Assembly (NCBI RefSeq): GCF_900185715.1
Contig: NZ_FYAS01000009.1
Coordinates: forward strand, 1-64,000
Direction: 5' to 3'
From: Allobosea sp. CS1GBMeth4
GTDB lineage: Bacteria; Pseudomonadota; Alphaproteobacteria; Rhizobiales; Beijerinckiaceae
Length of the DNA stretch: 64,000 bases
Shown: piece after piece, positions 54,052 through 62,542 of the stretch
Layout: each line of letters starts with the position of its first letter
How positions within the stretch are numbered: position 1 is the first letter of the stretch
Position numbers and translations under genes: made by a program
The notes under the pieces: model-generated
The model's input: the letters and a program-made list of their open reading frames with translations, nothing else
What the model was told of the DNA's origin: nothing
Database searches by the model: none

Positions 54052-54912
54052 GTGGCGAGCTTCGTCTCCCTTCAGCAGGGGATCGAGGAGGTGCTGCGCG
54101 ATGGCGACAGCGTCGCGATGGAGGGGTTCACCCATCTGATCCCGCATGCAGCCGGCCATGAGGCGATCCGCCAGGGCCGCCGGCGCCTGACGCTGATCCG
54201 GATGACGCCCGACATCGTCTATGACCAGATGATCGGCATGGGCTGTGCGCAGAAGCTGGTCTTCTCCTGGGGCGGCAATCCCGGGGTGGGCTCGCTCCAC
54301 CGCCTGCGTGACGCGGTCGAGAACGGCTGGCCGCACCGGCTGGAGCTGGAGGAGCACAGCCATGCCGCCATGGCCAATGCCTACGAGGCCGGCGCGGCGA
54401 ACCTGCCCTTCGCCGTCTTCCGCGGCTACAAGGGCGTCGACCTGCCCAAGGTCAATCCGGTGATCCGCTCGGTGACCTGCCCCTATACCGGCGAGGTGCT
54501 GGCGACGGTGCCGGCGCTCCGGCCCGACGCCGCGGTCATCCACGCGCTCAAGGCCGATCGCGAGGGCAATGTCCTGATCGAAGGCATCGTCGGCGTGCAG
54601 AAGGAGGCGGTGCTGGCGGCGAAGCGCTCGCTCGTGACGGTCGAGGAGATCGTCGAGGATTTCGGGCCGCGCAGCGCCAATGCGGTGATCCTGCCGTCCT
54701 GGACCGTCACCGCGATCGCGCATGTGCCGGGCGGCGCCTATCCGTCCTACGCTCACGGCTACTACAAGCGCGCCAACGAATTCTACATCGCCTGGGACAA
54801 GATCGCCCGCGATCGCGACAGCTTCTTGTCCTGGATCAAGGCGAACGTGTTCGGACAGGGGCCTGATGCCTTCGCCCGGCATGTCCGGCCGCAGGCTCGG
54901 GCGGCGGAGTGA
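54052..54912 (+). CDS. pcaI: 3-oxoadipate CoA-transferase subunit A
   Basis: PcaI with PcaJ transfers CoA from succinyl-CoA to 3-oxoadipate in the beta-ketoadipate pathway. The 286-residue protein has the class I CoA-transferase alpha signature MEGFTHLIPHAAGHEAIRQ and GGNPGVGSLHRLRDAVENG. The GTG start follows GAGGAG. It is first in pcaI-pcaJ-pcaH-pcaG, directly behind the paired operators. Confidence 0.9.
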   Translation: MASFVSLQQGIEEVLRDGDSVAMEGFTHLIPHAAGHEAIRQGRRRLTLIRMTPDIVYDQMIGMGCAQKLVFSWGGNPGVGSLHRLRDAVENGWPHRLELEEHSHAAMANAYEAGAANLPFAVFRGYKGVDLPKVNPVIRSVTCPYTGEVLATVPALRPDAAVIHALKADREGNVLIEGIVGVQKEAVLAAKRSLVTVEEIVEDFGPRSANAVILPSWTVTAIAHVPGGAYPSYAHGYYKRANEFYIAWDKIARDRDSFLSWIKANVFGQGPDAFARHVRPQARAAE

Positions 54913-54916
54913 TGCG

Positions 54917-55687
54917 ATGAGCCACACCCCTTCGGAGATGATGACCATCGCCGCGGCGCGGCTCCTGTCGAACGACGACGTCTGTTTCGTCGGCATCGGC
55001 GCGCCGTCCGCCGCCTGCAACCTCGCCCGGCTGACGCACGCGCCGAAGATCACGCTGATCTACGAATCCGGCACGCTCTCGACCCGGCCGGCCGTGCTGC
55101 CGCTCTCGATCGGCGACGGCGAGCTCTGCGACACCGCGCTGACCACCGTCTCCGTGCCGGAGATGTTCCGTTACTGGCTGCAGGGCGGGCGCATCACCAT
55201 CGGCTTCCTCGGCGGCGCCCAGATCGACCGCTACGCCAACCTCAACACCACGGTAGTCGGCCCCTATGACGCGCCGAAGGTGCGGTTGCCCGGCGGCGGC
55301 GGCGCGCCCGAGATCGCTTCCAGCTGCGGCGAGATCTTCATCACCATGGCGATGGGCACCCGCGCCTTCGTCGACCGCCTGCCCTTCGTCACCTCCTTCG
55401 GCCACGGCTCCGGCAAGGGCGATCGCGAGAAGCTCGGCCTGGCGACCAGGGGCCCGACCAGGGTGATCACCGATCTGTGCGTGATGGAGCCCGATCCGGA
55501 AACCGCCGAGCTCACCGTCGTCTCGCTGCATCCCGGCGTGACGCGCGCGCAGGTCGAGGCCGCCTGCGGCTGGCCGCTGCGCTTCGCCGCCGCGCCGGCG
55601 GACACGCCGGCTCCGACCGCGGAGGAGCTCGCCATCCTGCGCGATCTCCACGCCCGCACCCGCAAAGCCCATGGAGTGGCGGCATGA
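54917..55687 (+). CDS. pcaJ: 3-oxoadipate CoA-transferase subunit B
   Basis: This 256-residue beta subunit of the class I CoA-transferase has the nucleophile Glu in LIYESGTLSTRP, and the typical LPGGGGAPEIASSCGEI and FVTSFGHGSGKG-like stretches. It is encoded 4 bp after pcaI and overlaps pcaH by ATGA. The reaction gives 3-oxoadipyl-CoA for thiolysis to succinyl-CoA and acetyl-CoA; the thiolase is not in the window. Confidence 0.9.
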   Translation: MSHTPSEMMTIAAARLLSNDDVCFVGIGAPSAACNLARLTHAPKITLIYESGTLSTRPAVLPLSIGDGELCDTALTTVSVPEMFRYWLQGGRITIGFLGGAQIDRYANLNTTVVGPYDAPKVRLPGGGGAPEIASSCGEIFITMAMGTRAFVDRLPFVTSFGHGSGKGDREKLGLATRGPTRVITDLCVMEPDPETAELTVVSLHPGVTRAQVEAACGWPLRFAAAPADTPAPTAEELAILRDLHARTRKAHGVAA

Positions 55688-56394
55688 GCCTGATCTTTCC
55701 GCGCAAGGGGCTGACGGCCCACCCGCTCAACAACTCGCCGGATTATCGCAGCACGCTGAAGCGGGCGCCGTCGCAGCCGCTGATCCTGCTGCCGCACATG
55801 CTGTCGGAGACGACGGGGCCCGTCTTCGGCCATGTCGCGGTCTCCGAAACCGACAGCGATCTGACGCGCCACCATGCCGGCGAGCCGCTCGGCGAGCGCA
55901 TCATCGTCAGCGGCCGCGTCCTCGACGAGGATGGACGGCCGGTGCCGCACACGCTGATCGAGATCTGGCAGGCCAATGCCGCCGGCCGCTATGTTCACGT
56001 CAAGGACCAGCACCCGGCGCCGCTCGACCCCAACTTCACCGGGGCGGGGCGCGCCCTCACCGATGCGGAAGGGCGCTACCGCTTCGTCACCATCAAGCCG
56101 GGCGCCTATCCCTGGCGCAATCACCACAATGCCTGGCGGCCCGCCCATATCCATTTCTCGCTGTTCGGGCCGAGCTTCCTGTCGCGGGTGATCACCCAGA
56201 TGTATTTCCCGGGCGATCCGCTCTTCCCCTTCGACCCGATCTTCCAGTCGATCACCGAGGAGCGGGCGCGCAACCGGCTGATCTCGCGCTTCGACCTCGA
56301 CACGACCCAGCCGGAATGGGCGCTGGGCTACAGGTTCGACATCGTGCTGCGCGGCCGCGAGGCGACGCCGACGGAGGAGCCGCATGAGCATTGA
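55684..56394 (+). CDS. pcaH: Protocatechuate 3,4-dioxygenase beta subunit
   Basis: This is the iron-containing subunit of protocatechuate 3,4-dioxygenase. The 236-residue protein carries the four Fe3+ ligands in the expected order at Y103 (GRYVHVK), Y142 (GAYPWRN), H155 and H157 (PAHIHFS). These match Y108/Y147/H160/H162 of the Pseudomonas enzyme with a constant offset of five. It cleaves protocatechuate between the hydroxyls to 3-carboxymuconate. It overlaps pcaJ and pcaG. Confidence 0.94.
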   Translation: MSLIFPRKGLTAHPLNNSPDYRSTLKRAPSQPLILLPHMLSETTGPVFGHVAVSETDSDLTRHHAGEPLGERIIVSGRVLDEDGRPVPHTLIEIWQANAAGRYVHVKDQHPAPLDPNFTGAGRALTDAEGRYRFVTIKPGAYPWRNHHNAWRPAHIHFSLFGPSFLSRVITQMYFPGDPLFPFDPIFQSITEERARNRLISRFDLDTTQPEWALGYRFDIVLRGREATPTEEPHEH

Positions 56395-56959
56395 GAAGCC
56401 GGACGGCCTGACCCCGTCCCAGACCATCGGTCCCTTCTTCGCCTACGGGCTGACGCCGCGCGCCTATGGCAGGCCGGAGCTCGCCACCGAGCAGGTCGCG
56501 GGCGAAAGCGTCGCCGGCGAGCGCATCCGCATCGAGGGCAGGGTCCTCGACGGCGACGGCGAGCCGGTCGGCGATGCGATGATCGAGACTTGGCAGGCCG
56601 ATTCCGAGGGCCGGTTCCAGGCGGCCGGCAATGCCGGCTTCACCGGCTTCGGACGGGCCGAGGCCACCGCCGAAGGGGCGTTCTTCTTCGAGACGGTTCG
56701 CCCCGGAGCGCTGCCGGGGCCGAACGGGTCGCGGCAGGCGCCGCATCTGGCCGTATCGATCTTCGCCCGCGGCCTTCTGGTCAGGCTGGCGACGCGGATC
56801 TACTTCGATGACGAGCCGGGCAATGCGCAGGATCCGGTGCTGGCCCTGGTGCCGGCGGAGCGCCGCGGCACGCTGATCGCCAGACGCGGCGCCGACGGCG
56901 TCTTCCGCTTCGACATCCGTCTGCAGGGCGAGGGCGAGACGGTCTTTTTCGACCTCTGA
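56384..56959 (+). CDS. pcaG: Protocatechuate 3,4-dioxygenase alpha subunit
   Basis: The 191-residue alpha subunit has the family opening LTPSQTIGPFFAYGL and the motif APHLAVSIFARGLLVRLATRIYF, but lacks the iron ligands, as expected. It pairs with PcaH in the dioxygenase. The start overlaps pcaH by 11 bases. The pcaB, pcaC and pcaD genes for the middle steps of the pathway are not found in this window. Confidence 0.92.
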   Translation: MSIEKPDGLTPSQTIGPFFAYGLTPRAYGRPELATEQVAGESVAGERIRIEGRVLDGDGEPVGDAMIETWQADSEGRFQAAGNAGFTGFGRAEATAEGAFFFETVRPGALPGPNGSRQAPHLAVSIFARGLLVRLATRIYFDDEPGNAQDPVLALVPAERRGTLIARRGADGVFRFDIRLQGEGETVFFDL

Positions 56960-56968
56960 GGCTTGGCC

Positions 56969-57044
56969 GTCATGCCCGGGCTTGACCCGGGCATCTCCGG
57001 CAGGAAGATTCCCGGCTCTACGCTTCGCTTCGGCCGGGAATGAC
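56969..57044. repeat. Intergenic palindromic repeat with GTCAT/ATGAC ends
   Basis: GTCATGCCCGGGCTTG at the left and CGGCCGGGAATGAC at the right form the inverted ends, and the left arm also contains the hairpin GCCCGGG/CCCGGGC. It separates pcaG from dgoK. Same family as 25656, 35161, 38024 and 49781. Confidence 0.65.
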
Positions 57045-57072
57045 GGACGAACAAGCCCTGCCGGAGCCTGCC

Positions 57073-57969
57073 ATGGCCAAACCCCTGATCGCGCTCGACT
57101 GGGGCACGACGCGCGCCCGCGCCTTCCTCATCGGCGAGGATGGCGCCGTTCTGGCGAAACGCGTCGCCGACCGCGGCATCCAGTCGGTGCCATCGGGCGG
57201 CTTCCCGGCCGCCTTCGCCGAGATCGCCGGCGAGCTCCGCCGGGCCCGCCCCGACGCGGCCGTGCTGCTCGCCGGCATGGTCGGCAGCCGCAATGGCTGG
57301 GTCGAGGCGCCCTATGTCGCCTGCCCGGCGCGTGCGGAAGACATCGCTGCCGCGGGCCTGGTCGTTACGCTCGACGACGGCACGCGGGCAACCGTCCTGC
57401 CCGGCCTCTCCTACGACGATGGCGCCTTCGACGTGATGCGCGGCGAGGAGACGCTGATCGTCGGTCTCGGCCTGGCCGACGGCGTCGCCTGCCTGCCCGG
57501 CACCCATTCGAAATGGGTCGAGGTCGAGGGTGGCCGCATCACCCGATTCGCCAGCTTCATGACCGGCGAGGTTTACGGCCTGCTGCGCGAGCAATCGATC
57601 CTGTCGCGGCTGGCCAGCCAGCCGATCGGCGACGATGCCGCCGAAGGCGCGAGCCGTGGGCTCGCGGCGGCGCGGCGGCCGGGCGGGCTGCTCAATGCCG
57701 CTTTCCATGCCCGCAGCGAGGTTCTCGCCGGGCGCATGAGCGGCGGTGCGGTCGGCCCCTATCTCTCGGCCCTGCTGGTGGCGCAGGAGATCGAGGGCGC
57801 CCGCGCCCTGTTCGGTGGCCTCGCCAATCTCAAGCTCGTGGCGGATGGCGTGCTCGCGCAGAGTTATGGCCGGGCGCTCGCGGCAGCCGGGCTCGACCAT
57901 GCGCTGGTCACGCCGGAGGATGCTTTCGTCGCCGGCGTGAGCCGGCTCGCCCGGGATCTCGCGGCATGA
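57073..57969 (+). CDS. dgoK: 2-dehydro-3-deoxygalactonokinase
   Basis: DgoK phosphorylates 2-keto-3-deoxygalactonate in the De Ley-Doudoroff galactose pathway. The 298-residue protein has the DgoK opening LIALDWGTTRARAFLI, GMVGSRNGWVEAPYV, PGTHSKWVEVEGGRI and FMTGEVYGLLR. ATG 57073 gives the family length. It is coupled to a PfkB-type kinase by ATGA overlap; the aldolase (dgoA) normally beside it is missing here. Confidence 0.88.
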   Translation: MAKPLIALDWGTTRARAFLIGEDGAVLAKRVADRGIQSVPSGGFPAAFAEIAGELRRARPDAAVLLAGMVGSRNGWVEAPYVACPARAEDIAAAGLVVTLDDGTRATVLPGLSYDDGAFDVMRGEETLIVGLGLADGVACLPGTHSKWVEVEGGRITRFASFMTGEVYGLLREQSILSRLASQPIGDDAAEGASRGLAAARRPGGLLNAAFHARSEVLAGRMSGGAVGPYLSALLVAQEIEGARALFGGLANLKLVADGVLAQSYGRALAAAGLDHALVTPEDAFVAGVSRLARDLAA

Positions 57970-58874
57970 TCATCGTCTTCGGCTCGCTCAATGTCGATCT
58001 GGTGACGCCGGTCGAGCGCCTGCCCGGCCCGGGCGAGACCGTCATCGGCCCCGGCTACGCCCTGCACCCCGGCGGCAAGGGCGCCAACCAGGCGCTGGCG
58101 GCGCGCCGCGCCGGCGCGGCGGTGACGCTGGTCGGCGCGGTCGGTCGCGACGGCTTCGCCGGGATCGCGCTCGATCTCCTGGCGAAGGACGGCGTCGAGC
58201 TGAGCCATGTCGCCCGCCTGGAGGCGCCGACCGGCGCGGCCTTCATCGCCGTCGACGCCCACGGCGCCAATCAGATCGTCGTGGCGGCCGGGGCCAATGC
58301 GCTGGCGAAGGCCGATGCCGTCGCGGGCCTCAGGCCGGGCGAGGGCGACCTGCTCCTGCTCCAGCGCGAGGTTCCGGAGGCCGAATGCCTGCGGGCCGCA
58401 AAGGCGATGCGCGCCGGCGGTGGCCGGGTGATTCTCAATCTCGCCCCCGCCGGGACGCCGGCGCCGGAGCTGCTGGCGCTCACCGACATCCTGATCGTCA
58501 ACGAGCATGAGGCGCTGATTCTGGCCCGTTCGTTCGGCTGGGGCGAGACCGAGCCCGACGCGATCGCCCGGCGCATCGACGGCGAGCGCGGCATCGCCTG
58601 CATCGTCACGCTTGGCGCTGCCGGTGCGGTCGGCTGGCATGGCGGCGTCAGGCGCCGGCTCGAGGCACCGGTCGTCGACGCGGTCGACACGGTCGCGGCC
58701 GGCGACAGCTTCGTCGGCGCCTTCGCCGCCGCGCTGCAGGCCGGCTTCGGCTTTTCCGGCGCTGTTCAGCGCGGGCTCGCGGCCGGCTCGCTCGCCTGCA
58801 CGGTCGCCGGCGCCCAGCCGAGCGTGCCGCGCCGCGAGGCGATCGAGGCGCTGGTCGGCAGCAGCTTCCTGTAG
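57966..58874 (+). CDS. PfkB-family sugar kinase (ribokinase-like)
   Basis: The 302-residue protein has the ribokinase features IIVFGSLNVDLVTPVERLPGPGET, the substrate loop HPGGKGANQALAARR and the C-terminal catalytic DTVAAGDSFVGAFAAAL. Ribokinase activity is possible; the ATGA overlap with dgoK suggests a related sugar-acid pathway. The true substrate cannot be decided from sequence. No rbs transport genes are nearby. Confidence 0.87.
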   Translation: MIIVFGSLNVDLVTPVERLPGPGETVIGPGYALHPGGKGANQALAARRAGAAVTLVGAVGRDGFAGIALDLLAKDGVELSHVARLEAPTGAAFIAVDAHGANQIVVAAGANALAKADAVAGLRPGEGDLLLLQREVPEAECLRAAKAMRAGGGRVILNLAPAGTPAPELLALTDILIVNEHEALILARSFGWGETEPDAIARRIDGERGIACIVTLGAAGAVGWHGGVRRRLEAPVVDAVDTVAAGDSFVGAFAAALQAGFGFSGAVQRGLAAGSLACTVAGAQPSVPRREAIEALVGSSFL

Positions 58875-59033
58875 GGCGTCCGGCATTCCGCTTCCGTCGT
58901 CGATCGGCTATGCCGGGCTTGCGTCCCGGCGCTGCCATGCTCAGGCTGCATTCATGTCGCCTGTGGCCTGTCCGTTCCGCAGCGTCCCGTTGCATGGTTT
59001 CCGCGCAGGCCCCGCGGCCGGCGCTCCTCGAAG

Positions 59034-60545
59034 ATGGATGGCCCGATGTTTCCGACGCCCCTGCCCGAGCTCTTCCCGAACACCTTCGAATACGAATCGC
59101 TGCCGATGGTGAAGCCCACGGGCTTCCGCGAATACGATGCCCGCTGGTTCTTCGGGAAGGAGCTCAACCTGATGGGCGTCCAGGCCGTCGGCATGGGCCT
59201 GGGCACGCTGATCAAGCGCATGGGCGTCAAGCCCGAGATCGTCACCGGCCATGATTTCCGCGGCTACTCCGCCTCGATCAAGATGGCCCTGGTCACCGGC
59301 CTGATGGCGGCCGGCTGCAAGGTCCACGACATCGGCCTCGCCATGTCGCCCATGGCCTATTTCGCCCAGTTCGCGCTCGACGTGCCCTGCGTCGCCATGG
59401 TCACCGCCTCGCATAACGACAATGGCTGGACCGGCGTGAAGATGGGCGCGCAGCGTCCCGTCACCTTTGGCCCGGACGAGATGGGCCAGCTGCGCGACAT
59501 CGTGCTCGCCGCCGATTTCGACCTGTCCGGCGGCGGCTCCTATGAGTTCGTGCCGGATTTCCCGGCGCGCTACGTCGCCGACCTGACCAACCGCCCCAGG
59601 ATCACCCGCAAGCTCAAGGTCATCGCCGCCTGCGGCAACGGCACGGCCGGCGCCTTCGCGCCGAAGATCCTGGAGGCGATCGGCTGCGAGGTCATCCCGA
59701 TGGATGCCGAGCTCGACCATTCCTTCCCGCGCTACAATCCGAACCCCGAAGACATGAAGATGCTGCACGCCATGGCCGACGCCGTGAAGCAGCACGGCGC
59801 CGATGTCGCGCTTGGCTTCGACGGCGACGGCGACCGCTGCGGCGTCGTCGACAACCATGGCGAGGAGATCTTCGCCGACAAGATCGGCGTGATGCTGGCG
59901 CGCGACCTCGGCAAGCTGCATCCGGGCGCCCAATTCGTCGTCGACGTCAAGTCGACCGGCCTGTTCTCGACCGATCCCGAACTGCAGAAGCTCGGTGTGA
60001 AGACCGACTACTGGAAGACCGGCCACTCCTACATCAAGCGCCGCGTCCGCGACCTGCAGGCGCTCGCCGGCTTCGAGAAGTCCGGCCACTTCTTCTTCAA
60101 CGCGCCGGTCGGCCGCGGCTATGACGACGGCGTCGTCACCGCCATCGCGGTGATCGACATGCTCGACCGCAACCCGGGCAAGTCGATGGCCGAGCTCTAC
60201 GCCGCCGTGCCGAAGACCTGGGGCACGCCGACCATGGCGGCCAAATGCGCCGACGAGGTCAAATACGGCGTCAGCGACAAGATCACCCGGCGCATCGAGG
60301 CGATGCGGGCGGCTGGCCAGACCATCGCCGGCCAAGCCATTCGCGACGTCATCACCGTCAACGGCGTGCGCGTCGTCAACGAGGACGGCACCTGGGGCCT
60401 GATCCGCGCCTCCTCGAACAAGCCGGAGCTGGTCGTGGTCTGCGAGAGCCCGGTCTCGGAGGCGCGCATGCGCGAGATGTTCAAGGCGATCGACGGCGTC
60501 CTGCGCGAGAACCCGGAAGTCGGCGCCTACAACCAGACGATCTGA
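59034..60545 (+). CDS. Phosphomannomutase/phosphoglucomutase
   Basis: The 503-residue protein belongs to the alpha-D-phosphohexomutase superfamily. It has the active-site serine loop VTASHNDNGWTGVK, the metal-binding GFDGDGDRCGVVD, and the sugar-binding segment EKSGHFFFN. It interconverts hexose 1- and 6-phosphates for glycogen, LPS or exopolysaccharide precursors. The exact sugar preference (Man or Glc) is unresolved. ATG 59046 is an alternative start. A long hairpin follows 3 bp after the stop. Confidence 0.9.
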   Translation: MDGPMFPTPLPELFPNTFEYESLPMVKPTGFREYDARWFFGKELNLMGVQAVGMGLGTLIKRMGVKPEIVTGHDFRGYSASIKMALVTGLMAAGCKVHDIGLAMSPMAYFAQFALDVPCVAMVTASHNDNGWTGVKMGAQRPVTFGPDEMGQLRDIVLAADFDLSGGGSYEFVPDFPARYVADLTNRPRITRKLKVIAACGNGTAGAFAPKILEAIGCEVIPMDAELDHSFPRYNPNPEDMKMLHAMADAVKQHGADVALGFDGDGDRCGVVDNHGEEIFADKIGVMLARDLGKLHPGAQFVVDVKSTGLFSTDPELQKLGVKTDYWKTGHSYIKRRVRDLQALAGFEKSGHFFFNAPVGRGYDDGVVTAIAVIDMLDRNPGKSMAELYAAVPKTWGTPTMAAKCADEVKYGVSDKITRRIEAMRAAGQTIAGQAIRDVITVNGVRVVNEDGTWGLIRASSNKPELVVVCESPVSEARMREMFKAIDGVLRENPEVGAYNQTI

Positions 60546-60548
60546 GCA

Positions 60549-60594
60549 AGAGCACGCTGCGAAGAAGTGGCAACGGTTTTTCGCAGCGTGCTCT
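60549..60594. repeat. Perfect 15-bp inverted repeat after the phosphohexomutase gene
   Basis: AGAGCACGCTGCGAA (60549-60563) and TTCGCAGCGTGCTCT (60580-60594) are exact reverse complements with a 16-base loop. It lies 3 bp after one gene and 36 bp before the convergent end of the next. There is no T-run, so it may act as a bidirectional terminator or mRNA stabiliser. Confidence 0.65.
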
Positions 60595-60629
60595 AAACTA
60601 CTGGAATCGCCGCGGCTGGCGCGGGGAGC

Positions 60630-61187
60630 CTACTTCTTCTCCGCGCCCGTCGCCGCCGCGTTGCGGGCGCCGCTCTGGCCGTTGGCGCCGTCGAAGAAGC
60701 TCTTGGAATCGCCGAGCTGCGCGCTCGGCTGGCAGACCGGCGTGCAGGAATAGCTTTCGCGCTCGAGGCCGCGCTGCACGGTCAGGATCGAATCGCTGGC
60801 GGCGCCGACGCGGACGGTGGACTCGGCCAGCAGCGCTCCGGTCGCGTCCAGCGCGATCAGATTGGTGACGCCGAAGCTCTTGCCGGTGACGATCATCACG
60901 CCGTTGCGCTGGACCGTGACGTCGGCGATCGCCGGATTGCCGACGATCACCGTCTGCGCCTTCTCGGGCAGACGCAGCACCTTGGCGTGGTCGACCGTCA
61001 CCGCCACGGACTCCGCCTTCGCTTCACCCGCTTCGCCGCGGGTTTCCGCTGGCGGGGCGGCGACGAGCCTCGCCTGCGCCTGCGCCCGACCGGCCGTCAG
61101 GCCGAGCCCGCCGGCGGCCGCCGACAGGGCGCAGAGAAGAGCCGGGAAGCATCGGAAGAGCCGCGACCCCGGCATCGCAATCGACAT
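60630..61187 (-). CDS. Pilus-assembly/secretin N-terminal-domain protein
   Basis: This 185-residue protein has a signal peptide (FRCFPALLCALSAAAGG), then a domain (VDHAKVLRLPEKAQTVIVGNPAIADVTV ... GVMIVTGKSFGVTNLIALD) matching the N-terminal domain of CpaC/RcpA-type secretins and related pilus-assembly proteins. The secretin pore itself is absent. It may be a periplasmic accessory factor of the Tad pilus genes that start 413 bp away on the other strand. A full CpaC is encoded from 63316, so this is a second copy of the domain. ATG 61187 was chosen over 61352. Confidence 0.8.
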   Translation of the reverse strand: MSIAMPGSRLFRCFPALLCALSAAAGGLGLTAGRAQAQARLVAAPPAETRGEAGEAKAESVAVTVDHAKVLRLPEKAQTVIVGNPAIADVTVQRNGVMIVTGKSFGVTNLIALDATGALLAESTVRVGAASDSILTVQRGLERESYSCTPVCQPSAQLGDSKSFFDGANGQSGARNAAATGAEKK

Positions 61188-61600
61188 GGCTCGCGCCTCA
61201 AGGTTTCGAACAGGGCGAGGAAAGCCGAAAATGATGAACCAATTCCTAAGACGCCGGTGTTTGGCGCAGGCCGACTTGTCCGTCGCGGGGCCAAAACTGT
61301 CGACGCCGAGTGAAATCTGGAAAGGCCGCGCCGTTGCCCTTGTCATGACCAAGCGTCATATTTGACGACAAAGTCAGGACGTTGGGATGTGATTTGCCTT
61401 GGTGAAAGTTTTATACAAGTCGTTAACTGTAGTTTCTCGATAAAAGCACGTTAACCATCTAGGGAAGACCTGTAAAATTCGGCGAATTATTGGGTCGCCT
61501 TAACTGATCGGCAAGGCGGGCCGGGTAGTGTCCTCCCTGTCGCTGACCGAAGCCGCTGAGAGCAAAGGCAGCAGTCAAACGTGGTGCAAAGGAGCTACCC
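61188..61600. promoter_or_regulatory. Upstream region of the Flp pilin gene with TTAA half-sites
   Basis: These 413 bases contain no gene. Three TTAA tetramers lie at 61423, 61451 and 61500; the second is in TTAACCAT, which fits one CtrA half-site. None has a full N7-spaced partner, so CtrA control is only a possibility. The region is AT-rich compared with its neighbours and must contain the promoter of the pilin gene. A ribosome site AAAGGAG lies before ATG 61601. Confidence 0.4.
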
Positions 61601-61768
61601 ATGAAGAACCTGTTCGCGCGCTTCGCCAAGGACGAGTCCGGCGCGACCGCCATCGAATACGGCCTGATCGCCGCCCTGATCGCCGTGGTCTGCATCGGCA
61701 CCTGGACCGCTATCGGCCCGGCGCTCAACGCCCGCTTCCAGCAGGTCCTCGCCGGCCTCGGCGGCTGA
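61601..61768 (+). CDS. flp: Flp/Fap-type IVb pilin
   Basis: This 55-residue prepilin has a short basic leader ending in DESGATAIEYGLIAALIAV, with the cleavage Gly before ATAIEYG as in Flp pilins of Tad systems. The rest is a single hydrophobic helix and a short tail. It is processed by the prepilin peptidase encoded at 61904 and assembled into the adhesive Tad pilus. Its own strong terminator follows, so it may be expressed more highly than the assembly genes. Confidence 0.93.
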   Translation: MKNLFARFAKDESGATAIEYGLIAALIAVVCIGTWTAIGPALNARFQQVLAGLGG

Positions 61769-61795
61769 TCGGTCTCGGCGCGGGAAAATTCTCCA

Positions 61796-61823
61796 CGCCC
61801 CGGACATCGTCCGGGGCGTTTCT
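61796..61823 (+). terminator. Rho-independent terminator after the Flp pilin gene
   Basis: CGCCCCGGAC and GTCCGGGGCG form a perfect 10-bp stem with a 3-base loop, followed by TTTCTCGTTC. It lies 28 bp after the pilin stop. Confidence 0.8.
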
Positions 61824-61903
61824 CGTTCGGGCGCTAGGATACGTAAGGCTTTGGTGACGCGCGGAACCTACGGTGCCGGCGTTTCCTTCTTGGGATCGAC
61901 GTC

Positions 61904-62416
61904 ATGTCAATGTCGCTGATTGCCGTTCTCGTCATTTTCCCTGCTGCAATGGCCTATGCTGCTGCGAGCGATCTCGTGACCATGACGATACCGAACTGGC
62001 TCTGCCTGCTGCTGCTCGCGGCGTTCGGGCTGTGCGCCGCGTCGATCGGACTTGGCTGGGTCGCATCCGGCTGGCATCTCGCCGCCGGGTTGACGGTGCT
62101 CGCTGTCTGCTTCGGCTTGTTTGCGGCCGGCTGGATCGGCGGCGGGGATGCGAAGCTTGCGGCCGTGACGGCACTCTGGCTCGGCTTCGATCAGTTACTC
62201 CCCTATTTCTTCATTGCCTCACTGGGCGGCGGGCTTCTGACCGTGCTGATCCTCAGGTTGCGCGCCGTGCCGCTGCCGGCGCTCGCGAGCGGATGGGGCT
62301 GGGCGCGGCGCTTGCACGACACCAAGCAGGGCGTGCCCTACGGGATCGCGCTCGCTGCCGCCGCGCTCGTGATTCTTCCCGACACAGCGATATGGCGGGC
62401 AGCCATCGGCATGTGA
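61904..62416 (+). CDS. cpaA: Prepilin peptidase CpaA
   Basis: The 170-residue membrane protein is a type IV prepilin peptidase of family A24. The two catalytic aspartates lie in ASDLVTMTIPN and in the GGGDAKL loop (GxGD motif). It has about five hydrophobic segments. It removes the leader of the Flp pilin in the inner membrane. It is the first cpa gene after the pilin terminator. Confidence 0.93.
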   Translation: MSMSLIAVLVIFPAAMAYAAASDLVTMTIPNWLCLLLLAAFGLCAASIGLGWVASGWHLAAGLTVLAVCFGLFAAGWIGGGDAKLAAVTALWLGFDQLLPYFFIASLGGGLLTVLILRLRAVPLPALASGWGWARRLHDTKQGVPYGIALAAAALVILPDTAIWRAAIGM

Positions 62417-62468
62417 GCGCCAGGTTCCCGTTCCGGAACGGCCGATCCGCACAAAAAGATACCTCCGA

Positions 62469-62483
62469 TTAACCATAAGTTGA
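62469..62483 (+). promoter_or_regulatory. CtrA-like box upstream of cpaB
   Basis: TTAACCATAAGTTGA matches the CtrA consensus TTAA-N7-TTAA with one mismatch and includes the favoured TTAACCAT start. It lies 60-74 bp before the cpaB ATG, in the gap after cpaA. In Caulobacter and relatives CtrA activates pilus genes late in the cycle, so similar control of cpaB-cpaC is plausible. Confidence 0.55.
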
Positions 62484-62542
62484 CAATTCGAGAGCCACGA
62501 TCCGGCTGAGGGTCGGCGCATGCCGGCCAAGGATCATGTGCC

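Noticed and set aside
51889-55053. Very long antisense frame across the transpeptidase, epimerase and pca region
   Set aside because: It spans several well-supported genes on both strands and contains no family motif of its own; it joins the IclR frame only by chance.
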